A stretch of 9,370 nt of DNA from Nitrospirota bacterium (GTDB lineage: Bacteria; Nitrospinota_A; UBA7883; JACRGQ01): the NCBI GenBank assembly GCA_024275775.1, contig JAJRYM010000006.1, forward strand, positions 1-9,370, given 5' to 3'. The translations under genes were made by a program, and so were the position numbers. Below the pieces are notes generated by a model. That model was not told where the DNA came from. It searched no databases and saw nothing but the letters and a program-made list of their open reading frames with translations. Of this stretch, positions 1-6,490 are shown in pieces (position 1 is the stretch's first letter; every line of letters starts with the position of its first letter).

Positions 1-1232
1 CGATGCCCCCGAATTTCCGATTCGTCTCTTATGCCGCCTAACGACATTCTCGTGAATTTTCTGCCGAGCGCGCGGGCTATCGATTTGCCGAGGGAAGTCT
101 TGCCGGTTCCCGGTGGGCCCACAAAACAGAGTATGGGGCCTTTCATATCCTTTTTAAGTTTCGCCACGCCGAGGTATTCAAGAATGCGCTGTTTTATTTT
201 TTCCAGATCGTAGTGGTCTTCATCCAGAACTTTTTTGGCGTTTTTAATTTCTATGTTGTCTTTCGTGGAAACGGACCACGGAACTTCTATGAGCCATTCA
301 ACGTACGTTCGGATTGTTGCCGCTTCCGCCGATTCCGGGTGCATTTTCTCAAGCCGCCTAATCTGTTTTTCTACCTCTTTGGCGACGGCTTCGGGCATTT
401 TGGCCTGTTTGACTTTTTCCCTCAGCTCGTTGATTTCGGCGAGGCGCTCGTCGGTTTCGCCAAGCTCGTTCTGGATTTGCCGCATCTGTTCCCGCAGGTA
501 GTATTCCTTCTGCGTTTTCGTCATCTCGTTCTGCGTTTTCGTCTGTATCTTTTCCTGAAGAGAAAGGAGCGTTATTTCATGGGAAAGCAGTTCGCTTAGC
601 AGGCGGAGCCTGCCCGACGGACTTTCGGTTTCGAGAATCTTCTGTGCGCTTTCAACCTGAAGCCCTAGATTGCTGGCCACGAGGTCGGCCATTTTGCCGG
701 AATCTTCTATGCCTTCCAGAACCATAAGAATGTCGGGCGATATGGATTTCCCCAGATCGATTATTGTTTCAACCTGCGCGCGAACCGTCCGGCGCAGAGC
801 TTCTTGCTCTATAGGCTTAACGCCATTTCTTTCCTTGTCTTCGAAGCGTTCGATTTTTACTTTCATAAAAGAAGATGAGGGAATGAAATTTTTTATAACG
901 GCTTTCACCAAACCCTGCGCGAGTATTTTAATCCTGCCGTCCGACGTCTTAATCATTCGCATTATTGATACGACGGTTCCAACCTTGTACAGATCATCGG
1001 AGCCCGGTTCTTCAATCGAGGCGTTTTTCTGCGCGGCCAGCATCATGAGCCTGTTGGAGGAGAGCGCTTCGTTAACGGCGTTGATTGATGCCTTCCTCCC
1101 CACGAACAGCGGAAGTATCATGTACGGGAATACCACAATATCGCGGACGGGCAACAGCGGAAGCGTTTTCGGTATGTTAAGTTCAGCCTCGCCGTTTGCG
1201 TTTGTCTGATCCGGTTCCCGGTTTTCAGCCAT
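1..1232 (-). CDS. lon: ATP-dependent protease Lon (endopeptidase La), N-terminal part, cut by window edge
   Basis: Lon is a cytoplasmic AAA+ serine protease that unfolds and degrades damaged and regulatory proteins. About 410 residues are visible. Residues about 20-220 form the LAN substrate-recognition domain, beginning LPLLPVRDIVVFPYMILP. A charged helical segment with KEYYLREQMRQIQNELGE follows. The Walker A motif GPPGTGKT starts at residue 372, close to its position in E. coli Lon. The frame is still open at base 1, just after IRDESEIRGH, so Walker B, the sensors and the Ser-Lys protease domain lie outside the window. The ATG at 1232 lies inside the last codons of the hsp20 gene (8-base overlap), with a weak AGGT ribosome-binding sequence nine bases upstream, so translation is probably coupled to hsp20. 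Identity is secure; only the C-terminal two thirds are unseen. Confidence 0.97.
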   Translation of the reverse strand, partial: MAENREPDQTNANGEAELNIPKTLPLLPVRDIVVFPYMILPLFVGRKASINAVNEALSSNRLMMLAAQKNASIEEPGSDDLYKVGTVVSIMRMIKTSDGRIKILAQGLVKAVIKNFIPSSSFMKVKIERFEDKERNGVKPIEQEALRRTVRAQVETIIDLGKSISPDILMVLEGIEDSGKMADLVASNLGLQVESAQKILETESPSGRLRLLSELLSHEITLLSLQEKIQTKTQNEMTKTQKEYYLREQMRQIQNELGETDERLAEINELREKVKQAKMPEAVAKEVEKQIRRLEKMHPESAEAATIRTYVEWLIEVPWSVSTKDNIEIKNAKKVLDEDHYDLEKIKQRILEYLGVAKLKKDMKGPILCFVGPPGTGKTSLGKSIARALGRKFTRMSLGGIRDESEIRGH

Positions 1233-1683
1233 CTTTTTCTACCTGTATTCTGTGTGTTTCTTTTCTTCGGTTTTTTACTTTTGGAATGCTTATGTGAAGC
1301 AGTCCGTTCCTCACGCTGGACGATATTTTAGAACAGTCAACGGTGTAGCCCAGCACAAACTCTCTTTTAAAATGGCCGCAATTTCTTTCGGCGCAGTAGA
1401 AGGAAGAGTTCTGCGGGGGAGGGTCTTCCTTGCGGCAACCTTTTATGGTTATTGTGTCGAAGTTAAACGTAATGGAGAGGTTCCCGAGGTCAACGCCGGG
1501 GATTTCCATGACGATGAAAATATAATTGCTGTTTTCGTACATATCGACCGGAGTAAAAAAAGTTTCTTCTTCAGGCCGGTCTGATATTTCCTCGATTCTG
1601 CGGGTGGAGAGGTATAGTTTATATCCGAGTTTTTTATACTTTGCGGGCGGTTTTCCGCAACGATTTTTTTTGCCGTCAGCCAT
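1225..1683 (-). CDS. Hsp20/alpha-crystallin family small heat-shock protein
   Basis: A 152-residue small heat-shock protein, an ATP-independent holdase that keeps unfolding proteins soluble. The alpha-crystallin domain spans about residues 44-135: PVDMYENSNYIFIVMEIPGV opens it, ITIKGCRKE is the middle strand, and the signature NGLLHISIPK closes it. A C-terminal IQV at 146-148 matches the I-x-I/V oligomerisation motif. It has a basic N-terminal extension. It carries five cysteines (C9, C83, C97, C102, C117), unusual for this family. The ATG at 1683 lies 26 bases after the galU stop, with no clear Shine-Dalgarno sequence. The 3' end overlaps lon by eight bases, pairing a holdase with a protease that could share clients. 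No CIRCE element or sigma-32-like promoter was seen upstream. Confidence 0.93.
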   Translation of the reverse strand: MADGKKNRCGKPPAKYKKLGYKLYLSTRRIEEISDRPEEETFFTPVDMYENSNYIFIVMEIPGVDLGNLSITFNFDTITIKGCRKEDPPPQNSSFYCAERNCGHFKREFVLGYTVDCSKISSSVRNGLLHISIPKVKNRRKETHRIQVEKDG

Positions 1684-1709
1684 GACGCCCGCCCGCGCGC
1701 ATATCCGCT

Positions 1710-2576
1710 TTAAAGGTCAAGCGATTTAAGATATTCCCTGAATTCATTACCAGTATCCTTCCGGAGCAGGCCGAAATCCACGCATGCCTTGAGGAAACCG
1801 ACCCTGTTTCCGCAGTCGTAACGTTTGCCTTCCAGCACGCATCCATACATCGCTTCCTCGCCGCAAAGGCTGTTAAGCCCGGCTGTGAGCTGTATTTCTC
1901 CGCTCTTGTCGCGGTCAGTCCTTTCAAGGTGATCGAAAACAGCCGGTGTGAGCAGATATCGGCCGACGACCGCAAGATCGGACGGCGCTGTTTCGACAGA
2001 CGGTTTTTCCACCAGACTTTTTATCCTGCAATTACCTGCTTCCCAAACGGGGTCGGCAACGCCGTAAGCGGATATCTTGTCTTTCGGTATCTTTTGCAAC
2101 GCTATAACCGACGAGCCTGTTTCCTCATAAGTATTCAGAAGCTGTTTTAATGCGGGCGCTTCTTTTGAATATATTATATCGTCAACCAGCATAACCGCGA
2201 AAGGCTCGTCGCCTACGGCATCCCTGGCCTGAAGCACCGCGTGCCCAAGCCCCAACGGCTTTTTCTGCAAGACGCAACTGAAGCGGCAGAGCCGGGAAAT
2301 ATCGCGCAAAACCTGCAGGTCGGCCATTTTGTCTTTTTCTTCAAGAAACCTTTCCAGTTCAGGAGAAGTTTCAAAATAATTTTTTATTACGTTTTTATTG
2401 GCGCCGGTAACCAGAATTATTTCCTCGATACCTGATTTCACTGCCTCATCGACAACATAGTGGATAACCGGCTTATCGATAAGCGGTAACATTTCCTTAG
2501 GCACGGATTTCGTAATCGGCAGAAATCTTGTGCCGGCTCCCGCGACCGGCAGAACAGCTTTTCTTATTTTTCGCAT
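1710..2576 (-). CDS. galU: UTP--glucose-1-phosphate uridylyltransferase
   Basis: GalU makes UDP-glucose from UTP and glucose-1-phosphate, the activated sugar for lipopolysaccharide, capsule and other envelope glycans. The 288-residue protein starts MRKIRKAVLPVAGAGTRFLP, the nucleotide-binding G-x-G-T-R-F loop near residues 13-18, followed by KSVPKEMLPLIDKP. Further family markers are LGLGHAVLQARD, AVMLVDDI (metal-binding aspartates), KSLVEKP and YDCGNRVGFLKA near the C-terminus. Length is normal for bacterial GalU. The ATG at 2576 is chosen because it overlaps the upstream TAA as TAATG and matches the family N-terminus; a GTG at 2603 would add nine residues that do not look homologous. It sits between a small ORF related to envelope glycosyltransferases and hsp20. 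Confidence 0.96.
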   Translation of the reverse strand: MRKIRKAVLPVAGAGTRFLPITKSVPKEMLPLIDKPVIHYVVDEAVKSGIEEIILVTGANKNVIKNYFETSPELERFLEEKDKMADLQVLRDISRLCRFSCVLQKKPLGLGHAVLQARDAVGDEPFAVMLVDDIIYSKEAPALKQLLNTYEETGSSVIALQKIPKDKISAYGVADPVWEAGNCRIKSLVEKPSVETAPSDLAVVGRYLLTPAVFDHLERTDRDKSGEIQLTAGLNSLCGEEAMYGCVLEGKRYDCGNRVGFLKACVDFGLLRKDTGNEFREYLKSLDL

Positions 2577-2899
2577 TATCTTGTCTCTTTTGACCGGTTC
2601 CACTCGTTTTTTATACGGTCAAGCTCCGCCGTATCGCCGTTTTGAATTTCATAAAGCCTGGCGTTTACAGCCCAATCCAATACTGCTTTATGCACGGCTT
2701 CCCGGAATCCTTGTCTTCCTTTCAAGATATTCCCGGAAAACAGATAATGAGCCAGAAATCCCGGCAGAGGAAGCAAAACAAGCCGAAAACAGGCGTTCAT
2801 ACCTCTTACTTCTGTTTTGCGGGATAGAGCCTTTTTCACGTCCGCTTCGATTCTGTTTTCCAGGCCTTCCCAGAAAAAGCTTTTATTTGCAGTAGCCAT
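2576..2899 (-). CDS. Small protein resembling the C-terminal tail of WaaE-type family 2 glycosyltransferases
   Basis: A 107-residue basic protein (108 if the adjacent GTG at 2902 is used). I do not recognise it as a complete family. Its second half, PLPGFLAHYLFSGNILKGRQ followed by GFREAVHKAV and ending near ARLYE, follows the pattern at the end of WaaE/KdtX-like GT2 glycosyltransferases: a Pro, a Phe-rich stretch, Tyr, L-x-G-x-x-G-F and a closing helix ending L-x-E. The entire GT-A catalytic domain, including the DXD motif, is absent. Upstream DNA is the cytochrome gene in another frame, so no recently lost catalytic part sits next to it. An AAGGA lies 11-14 bases before the start. It ends in TAATG shared with galU, implying coupled translation. 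It may be a membrane-associated envelope protein; the function is unknown and the resemblance is judged by eye. Confidence 0.72.
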   Translation of the reverse strand: MATANKSFFWEGLENRIEADVKKALSRKTEVRGMNACFRLVLLPLPGFLAHYLFSGNILKGRQGFREAVHKAVLDWAVNARLYEIQNGDTAELDRIKNEWNRSKETR

Positions 2900-2909
2900 C
2901 ACACCGATA

Positions 2910-4196
2910 TCAGTCCTTTCTTTTGCAGTGGCGAGCCCGGATGCTGAGCGCGCCGCTGAAGCATAAGAATATTGTCCACGTGGCGATTAACCCCCACCTT
3001 CTTTTGACAAGCTCATCGGTCATGGCGTTGACTTCCACCGTAACCTGGTTTGAAAGTTTCTGCGCTATTTTTGCTTTTTCCAGTAATGATTCGGTATCCA
3101 GCGAGTGGGATATAACTCCCATTTCTTTTAATATCGATTTTATCTTTTTCACCTTTCGCTCAAGGTGGGAGGTCTCAAAGCCATTTCCACTCCATTCGTT
3201 GATTCTTTCGTCCGCTTCCGCGCCAAGCTTCATGTATTCTTCCGTGGCCTGTTGCATGAGATAAATTGCGTTCGCTTTTTCCATCTGAAGTGAATTCCTG
3301 TCGTGGCAGTTCACGCAGTTTCCGGGCCCAGGTTCCTTGAACTTGGCAATGGAAGGTTTTGCTATGGCGTGGTTCGAATGGCAGTGTATGCAAACAGGTT
3401 TGCCGGTTTCCTGGGCCGCGGCCCAGTGTCCGCTTTTCCTGTACGATTCTTCCTGATCCACATGGCAGTTCACGCATACCAGGCGTACAGCGAGGGTTTG
3501 CGGCTTTTTTATATCATGATTGTCGTGGCAGTTCACGCAGGTTGGAACGCCCAGATCGCCCGCGAAATACAGTTTGCCGTGGAGGCTGTTCTTGTATAGC
3601 TCGTACTGGTTTGCCGGAAGGCCGCTCGATTGCATAACTTTTTTGCTCGAATGGCATTTCGCGCAGGTTTTCACGATGTTGCTGCGGTGCACGGTGGATT
3701 GCGGGTCGGCAACGCGCTTTATCTTGTGCCGGCCGTGGCAGTCGATGCAAGATGGAGCGTTTTCGTTTTTTCTCTCCAAAAGCGCCTTTCCGTGAACGCT
3801 TCTGCTGTATCTGGCGAACTGATTGGACGGGAGGGAATAGGCCCGCATTTTCACTTTGTCCGAGTGGCACTTGGCGCAAAGGGTAGGGATGTCCGCTTTG
3901 GCCGGTTTCCCCTTAAACCCTGTGGCAGGCTCCATCGCCTCGCCGTAGTCCGTGGGGTCGCCGCCGTGGCAGTCCTGACAGGAAACGCCCGCCTCGGCAT
4001 GCACGGACTGTTGCCAGTCCAAAGCCACCTGGAGAAGGATATCTTCCATATCCAAGTGGCACGATACGCAAACGTTTTCTTCCTCTTCCTCCTGAGCGGA
4101 GACCGGCGAAAGAGGGCCGGCAAACAGCAATAGAAAAACCGCGATAATCGCCCCTCTTGTCATCCTCAGCCCGGGGCTGAATATTTTCCCCTGCAT
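2910..4196 (-). CDS. Exported nine-haem cytochrome c with C-terminal membrane anchor
   Basis: A 428-residue multihaem c-type cytochrome, a periplasmic electron carrier. A signal peptide covers about residues 1-34 (hydrophobic AIIAVFLLLFAGPL, likely cleavage after SPVSA). Nine CXXCH motifs have their histidines at 47, 77, 111, 154, 182, 224, 245, 273 and 298. Candidate distal ligands are the S-x-H histidines 66, 135, 206 and 257, and H157, H227 and H276. Residues about 303-398 are haem-free and helical, possibly coiled coil. A hydrophobic segment at 401-417 followed by RARHCKRKD suggests a C-terminal anchor with a cytoplasmic basic tail. The start at 4196 follows the beta-subunit stop by nine bases with no Shine-Dalgarno, suggesting coupling; ATG 4163 (residue 12) is an alternative with a shorter signal peptide. 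Redox partner unknown; quinol oxidation or transfer to an outer acceptor are possibilities. Confidence 0.92.
   Translation of the reverse strand: MQGKIFSPGLRMTRGAIIAVFLLLFAGPLSPVSAQEEEEENVCVSCHLDMEDILLQVALDWQQSVHAEAGVSCQDCHGGDPTDYGEAMEPATGFKGKPAKADIPTLCAKCHSDKVKMRAYSLPSNQFARYSRSVHGKALLERKNENAPSCIDCHGRHKIKRVADPQSTVHRSNIVKTCAKCHSSKKVMQSSGLPANQYELYKNSLHGKLYFAGDLGVPTCVNCHDNHDIKKPQTLAVRLVCVNCHVDQEESYRKSGHWAAAQETGKPVCIHCHSNHAIAKPSIAKFKEPGPGNCVNCHDRNSLQMEKANAIYLMQQATEEYMKLGAEADERINEWSGNGFETSHLERKVKKIKSILKEMGVISHSLDTESLLEKAKIAQKLSNQVTVEVNAMTDELVKRRWGLIATWTIFLCFSGALSIRARHCKRKD
4166..4180. repeat. Inverted repeat near the cytochrome start
   Basis: TCAGCCC and GGGCTGA flank a single base, a perfect 7-base inverted repeat inside the first codons of the cytochrome gene. 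A second one, CCCC-x5-GGGG at 4188-4200, has its five-base spacer over the ATG at 4196. Either could form an RNA hairpin that affects which of two candidate starts (4196 or 4163) is used. The repeats are seen directly; a regulatory role is inference. Confidence 0.4.
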
Positions 4197-4205
4197 GGGG
4201 CGATA

Positions 4206-5030
4206 TTATAGCAGAGGATTTTCAGACATCGCTTTTATTCTGCTGAATCTCCTATCAACTTCTGTGCGGAACCGTTCTACAAGTTTTTCGTTTTCCGGTT
4301 TGAGCAGATGTTTTGTTTTGCCCATGTATTTGAACCACTCGGTAACGTCCGCTTTTTTGCCTTTCGCTTCAGGGTCGTAGTTAAGCGTGGTGATGCCTTG
4401 TTCCACCTCGTAAAGCGGAAAGAAGTTGCTGTTGATGGCCGCCATGCCGAGATCGTCCGCCACATCGTCCGTGTGCCTCCAGTTCAGCGGGCAGACCGAG
4501 AACAGCTTGCCGAAAACCAGCCCGTGGTTTCTGGCGTAGTACTGCGCCTTTGCGGCCTTCGTTATGAGGTCCTTGTACATGACGTCGCATGCCGTGAAAA
4601 CGTACGGAACATGGCAGGCGGCGAAAAGCTGTGCCGAATCCTTGTGGTGGAAGGTTTTTCCCTGCTGTTTGGGCCCGACGTTCGATGTGGCCGTGGCATG
4701 CCCCATCGGAGTCGTGAAGGAAAGCTGATGTCCCGTATTCATGTATCCCTGATTATCGTACTCAAGGATTATCATCTTGTGGTTGCGGAACGCCGTGCCG
4801 AGAGCCGGTCCGAGGCCTATATCCAGTCCACCGTCGCCGGTTACCATTATGAAGGTTATCTCTTCATCATCCGGTATCTCGCCTCTCAGCTTGCGTTCGT
4901 TGAACATTTCCACCACGCCGGAAAGGGTGGGGGCGCCGTTCTGGAAAAGATTATGAATATAGGTGACGTTGAAAGATGTTACCGGATATCCGGTTGTTAC
5001 CACCATTCCGCACCCCGTGTGCCATAGCAT
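4206..5030 (-). CDS. 2-oxoacid:ferredoxin oxidoreductase beta subunit (TPP-binding), lacking its usual N-terminal CxxC
   Basis: This subunit binds thiamine diphosphate and the proximal [4Fe-4S] cluster of a pyruvate-type ferredoxin oxidoreductase. In the 274-residue product, GDGGLDIG (residues 66-73) and YDNQGYMNTG (91-100) form the Mg-TPP motif. TGC (C7) and SVCPLNW (C180) supply the third and fourth cluster ligands. The first two ligands, normally GH-x-A-C-x-G-C-G near the beta N-terminus, are missing here and are encoded at the end of the alpha ORF in another frame. The ATG at 5030 is chosen because it overlaps the alpha stop as TAATG; a GTG at 5036 is also in frame. In the beta frame a stop lies about 20 bases upstream of 5036, yet the codons between still read GIEGHVV, which looks homologous, so a one-base deletion is suspected. 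Confidence 0.9.
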   Translation of the reverse strand: MLWHTGCGMVVTTGYPVTSFNVTYIHNLFQNGAPTLSGVVEMFNERKLRGEIPDDEEITFIMVTGDGGLDIGLGPALGTAFRNHKMIILEYDNQGYMNTGHQLSFTTPMGHATATSNVGPKQQGKTFHHKDSAQLFAACHVPYVFTACDVMYKDLITKAAKAQYYARNHGLVFGKLFSVCPLNWRHTDDVADDLGMAAINSNFFPLYEVEQGITTLNYDPEAKGKKADVTEWFKYMGKTKHLLKPENEKLVERFRTEVDRRFSRIKAMSENPLL

Positions 5031-6490
5031 TACCACATGCCCTTCAATCCCTTAAGGAACGTGCCGATGTTGGGGAAAATCCCGCATCCGGGGCAGGCGC
5101 CGTGGCCGGCGGCTATACGCTGTGGCATTTTCGTAAGGTCGCGCTGTTTGACTCCCTTGACTATCAGTTTTCCGGTTGTTTCATCTTTGCTAACCTTGAT
5201 GACGCCGGGGGAGCTTGTTTCCGGCTGGATATACGCATTGCCTTTCGGCAGGGAATATTCGGGATCTCCCGGCTCGGCGCCTATGTAATCATAGAGAACG
5301 CTTACCTTCCCGGTTTCGGCCGCTTCAAGCGCCAGCTCGAACATTTCTCTCGCGTCATGGTCGTAGTAGTCCTTGCCTCCAAGGCCGTAAATGCGGCTCA
5401 TCACGAGAGTGCGGTTATCGGGGTCGTCCTTCAGGGCGGCCTTGGCGTCAATCGTCATTGCCCCGCCGTTTGCTCCGAATACATCCGCCCTGTCAGCCAC
5501 CAGGAGAGATTTCAGGTTTTTACACGCCTTTTTCAGTTCCTCTGCCGGGAACGGTCTTAGCACGGTCGGATATATAACGCCGACCTTTTTGCCTTCTTCC
5601 CTCATCCTGTCGCAGATATCCATTGCAGTGCCAACTGCGGAATTGAGAATCATTACGGCCGATTCGGCATCTTCCATGCGGTAGGTTTCCAGCATTCGGT
5701 ATTTCCGGCCGGAAAGTTTTTCCCATTCGTCGAAAACCTCCCGGATAACGTCTTCGGACGCTTTCATGGCGAGCGAAAGCTGTTTCTTATTGTTAATCAT
5801 GTCCGGATCGTTCATGTAAGGACCGAAGGTTACGGGATTCTTCGGGTCGACCGATGTATACTCCGCCTTGAACGGCCCCACGAAATCCTGAAGAGTTGCC
5901 GATTCGCTGAAATGTTTTACCCTGCGTTTCTGGTGGCTTGTGAAGAAACCGTCATCGGCCACTATCACCGGAAGCCTTACGCTGGAATGCTCTCCGACCT
6001 TTGTGGCGATGGGGATGAAATCGTAAGTCGCCTGCGGGTCTTTGGCGCATAAGACAATCCACCCCAGATTTAGAGCGGAATAAAGATCGCTGTGGTCTCC
6101 CCGGATATCGAGAGGGCCGGATACCGCTCTGCAGACGAGATTCAGAACCATAGGCATTCTTGTTCCCGACTGCACCGGCATCTGCTCCAGCGAAAAGAGG
6201 AACCCGTTTGCCGATGTCGCGTTGAACACTCTGCCTCCGGCCGTAGTGGCGCCGTAGCATATGCCGGCCGCTCCGTGCTCTCCATCGCCGGGAATCAGGC
6301 GAACACCATGTTTGCCGGCGGCTTTCATCTCGTCAAGGTATTCGGCAACCTCCGTGGAAGGGGTTATAGGGTAGTAACCCATGACGTGAAAATTTATCTG
6401 CGCCGCTGCCAGCGAAGCCATCTCGTTGCCGCTCAGGAACGCTGTTACCTGCTCGGCGGTGCTTTTTTCCGTTACTGTCGCCTCACTCAT
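5030..6490 (-). CDS. 2-oxoacid:ferredoxin oxidoreductase alpha subunit, carrying the start of the beta domain at its C-terminus
   Basis: The alpha subunit provides the pyrimidine-binding and transketolase-C-like domains of an enzyme that converts a 2-oxoacid, CoA and oxidised ferredoxin to acyl-CoA, CO2 and reduced ferredoxin. YYPITPST (39-46) is the substrate-loop motif. GEHGAAG (70-76, counting from the preceding DG), FNATSANG (89-96) and GPLDIRGDHSD (125-135) match pyruvate-type enzymes, as does DDGFFTSH (179-186). Residues about 265-405 form the later domain, with VGVIYPTVLRPFP. Beyond about residue 450 the protein reads like the beta N-terminus, with GHGACPGCG at 462-470 (C466, C469), then stops at 486. 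Pyruvate is the likeliest substrate; 2-oxoglutarate cannot be excluded. The ATG at 6490 overlaps the upstream TGA (ATGA), with GGAGG seven bases before it. Confidence 0.94.
   Translation of the reverse strand: MSEATVTEKSTAEQVTAFLSGNEMASLAAAQINFHVMGYYPITPSTEVAEYLDEMKAAGKHGVRLIPGDGEHGAAGICYGATTAGGRVFNATSANGFLFSLEQMPVQSGTRMPMVLNLVCRAVSGPLDIRGDHSDLYSALNLGWIVLCAKDPQATYDFIPIATKVGEHSSVRLPVIVADDGFFTSHQKRRVKHFSESATLQDFVGPFKAEYTSVDPKNPVTFGPYMNDPDMINNKKQLSLAMKASEDVIREVFDEWEKLSGRKYRMLETYRMEDAESAVMILNSAVGTAMDICDRMREEGKKVGVIYPTVLRPFPAEELKKACKNLKSLLVADRADVFGANGGAMTIDAKAALKDDPDNRTLVMSRIYGLGGKDYYDHDAREMFELALEAAETGKVSVLYDYIGAEPGDPEYSLPKGNAYIQPETSSPGVIKVSKDETTGKLIVKGVKQRDLTKMPQRIAAGHGACPGCGIFPNIGTFLKGLKGMW

Noticed and set aside
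213..599. Plus-strand open frames, including 213-599, 670-1209, 4308-5027 and 4976-5560.
   Set aside because: They are antisense to well-supported genes (lon, beta, alpha), show no recognisable family, and have no ribosome-binding context.
1715..1720. TTGACC on the minus strand near the galU end as a promoter for hsp20-lon.
   Set aside because: No -10 at suitable spacing, no sigma-32-like pair, and the bases encode conserved-frame GalU residues.
4205..4233. Perfect TATAAT (4210-4205, minus strand) over the beta stop codon, just before the cytochrome start.
   Set aside because: The 17-base-spaced upstream hexamer is AGCGAT, not a -35, and transcription would start almost on the ATG. The bases are explained by the CTA-TAA stop context.
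5030..5055. Classical -1 ribosomal slippery heptamer at the alpha/beta junction.
   Set aside because: The bases around CTT-AAG-GGA do not fit X-XXY-YYZ, so programmed frameshifting has no motif support, though it is not excluded.
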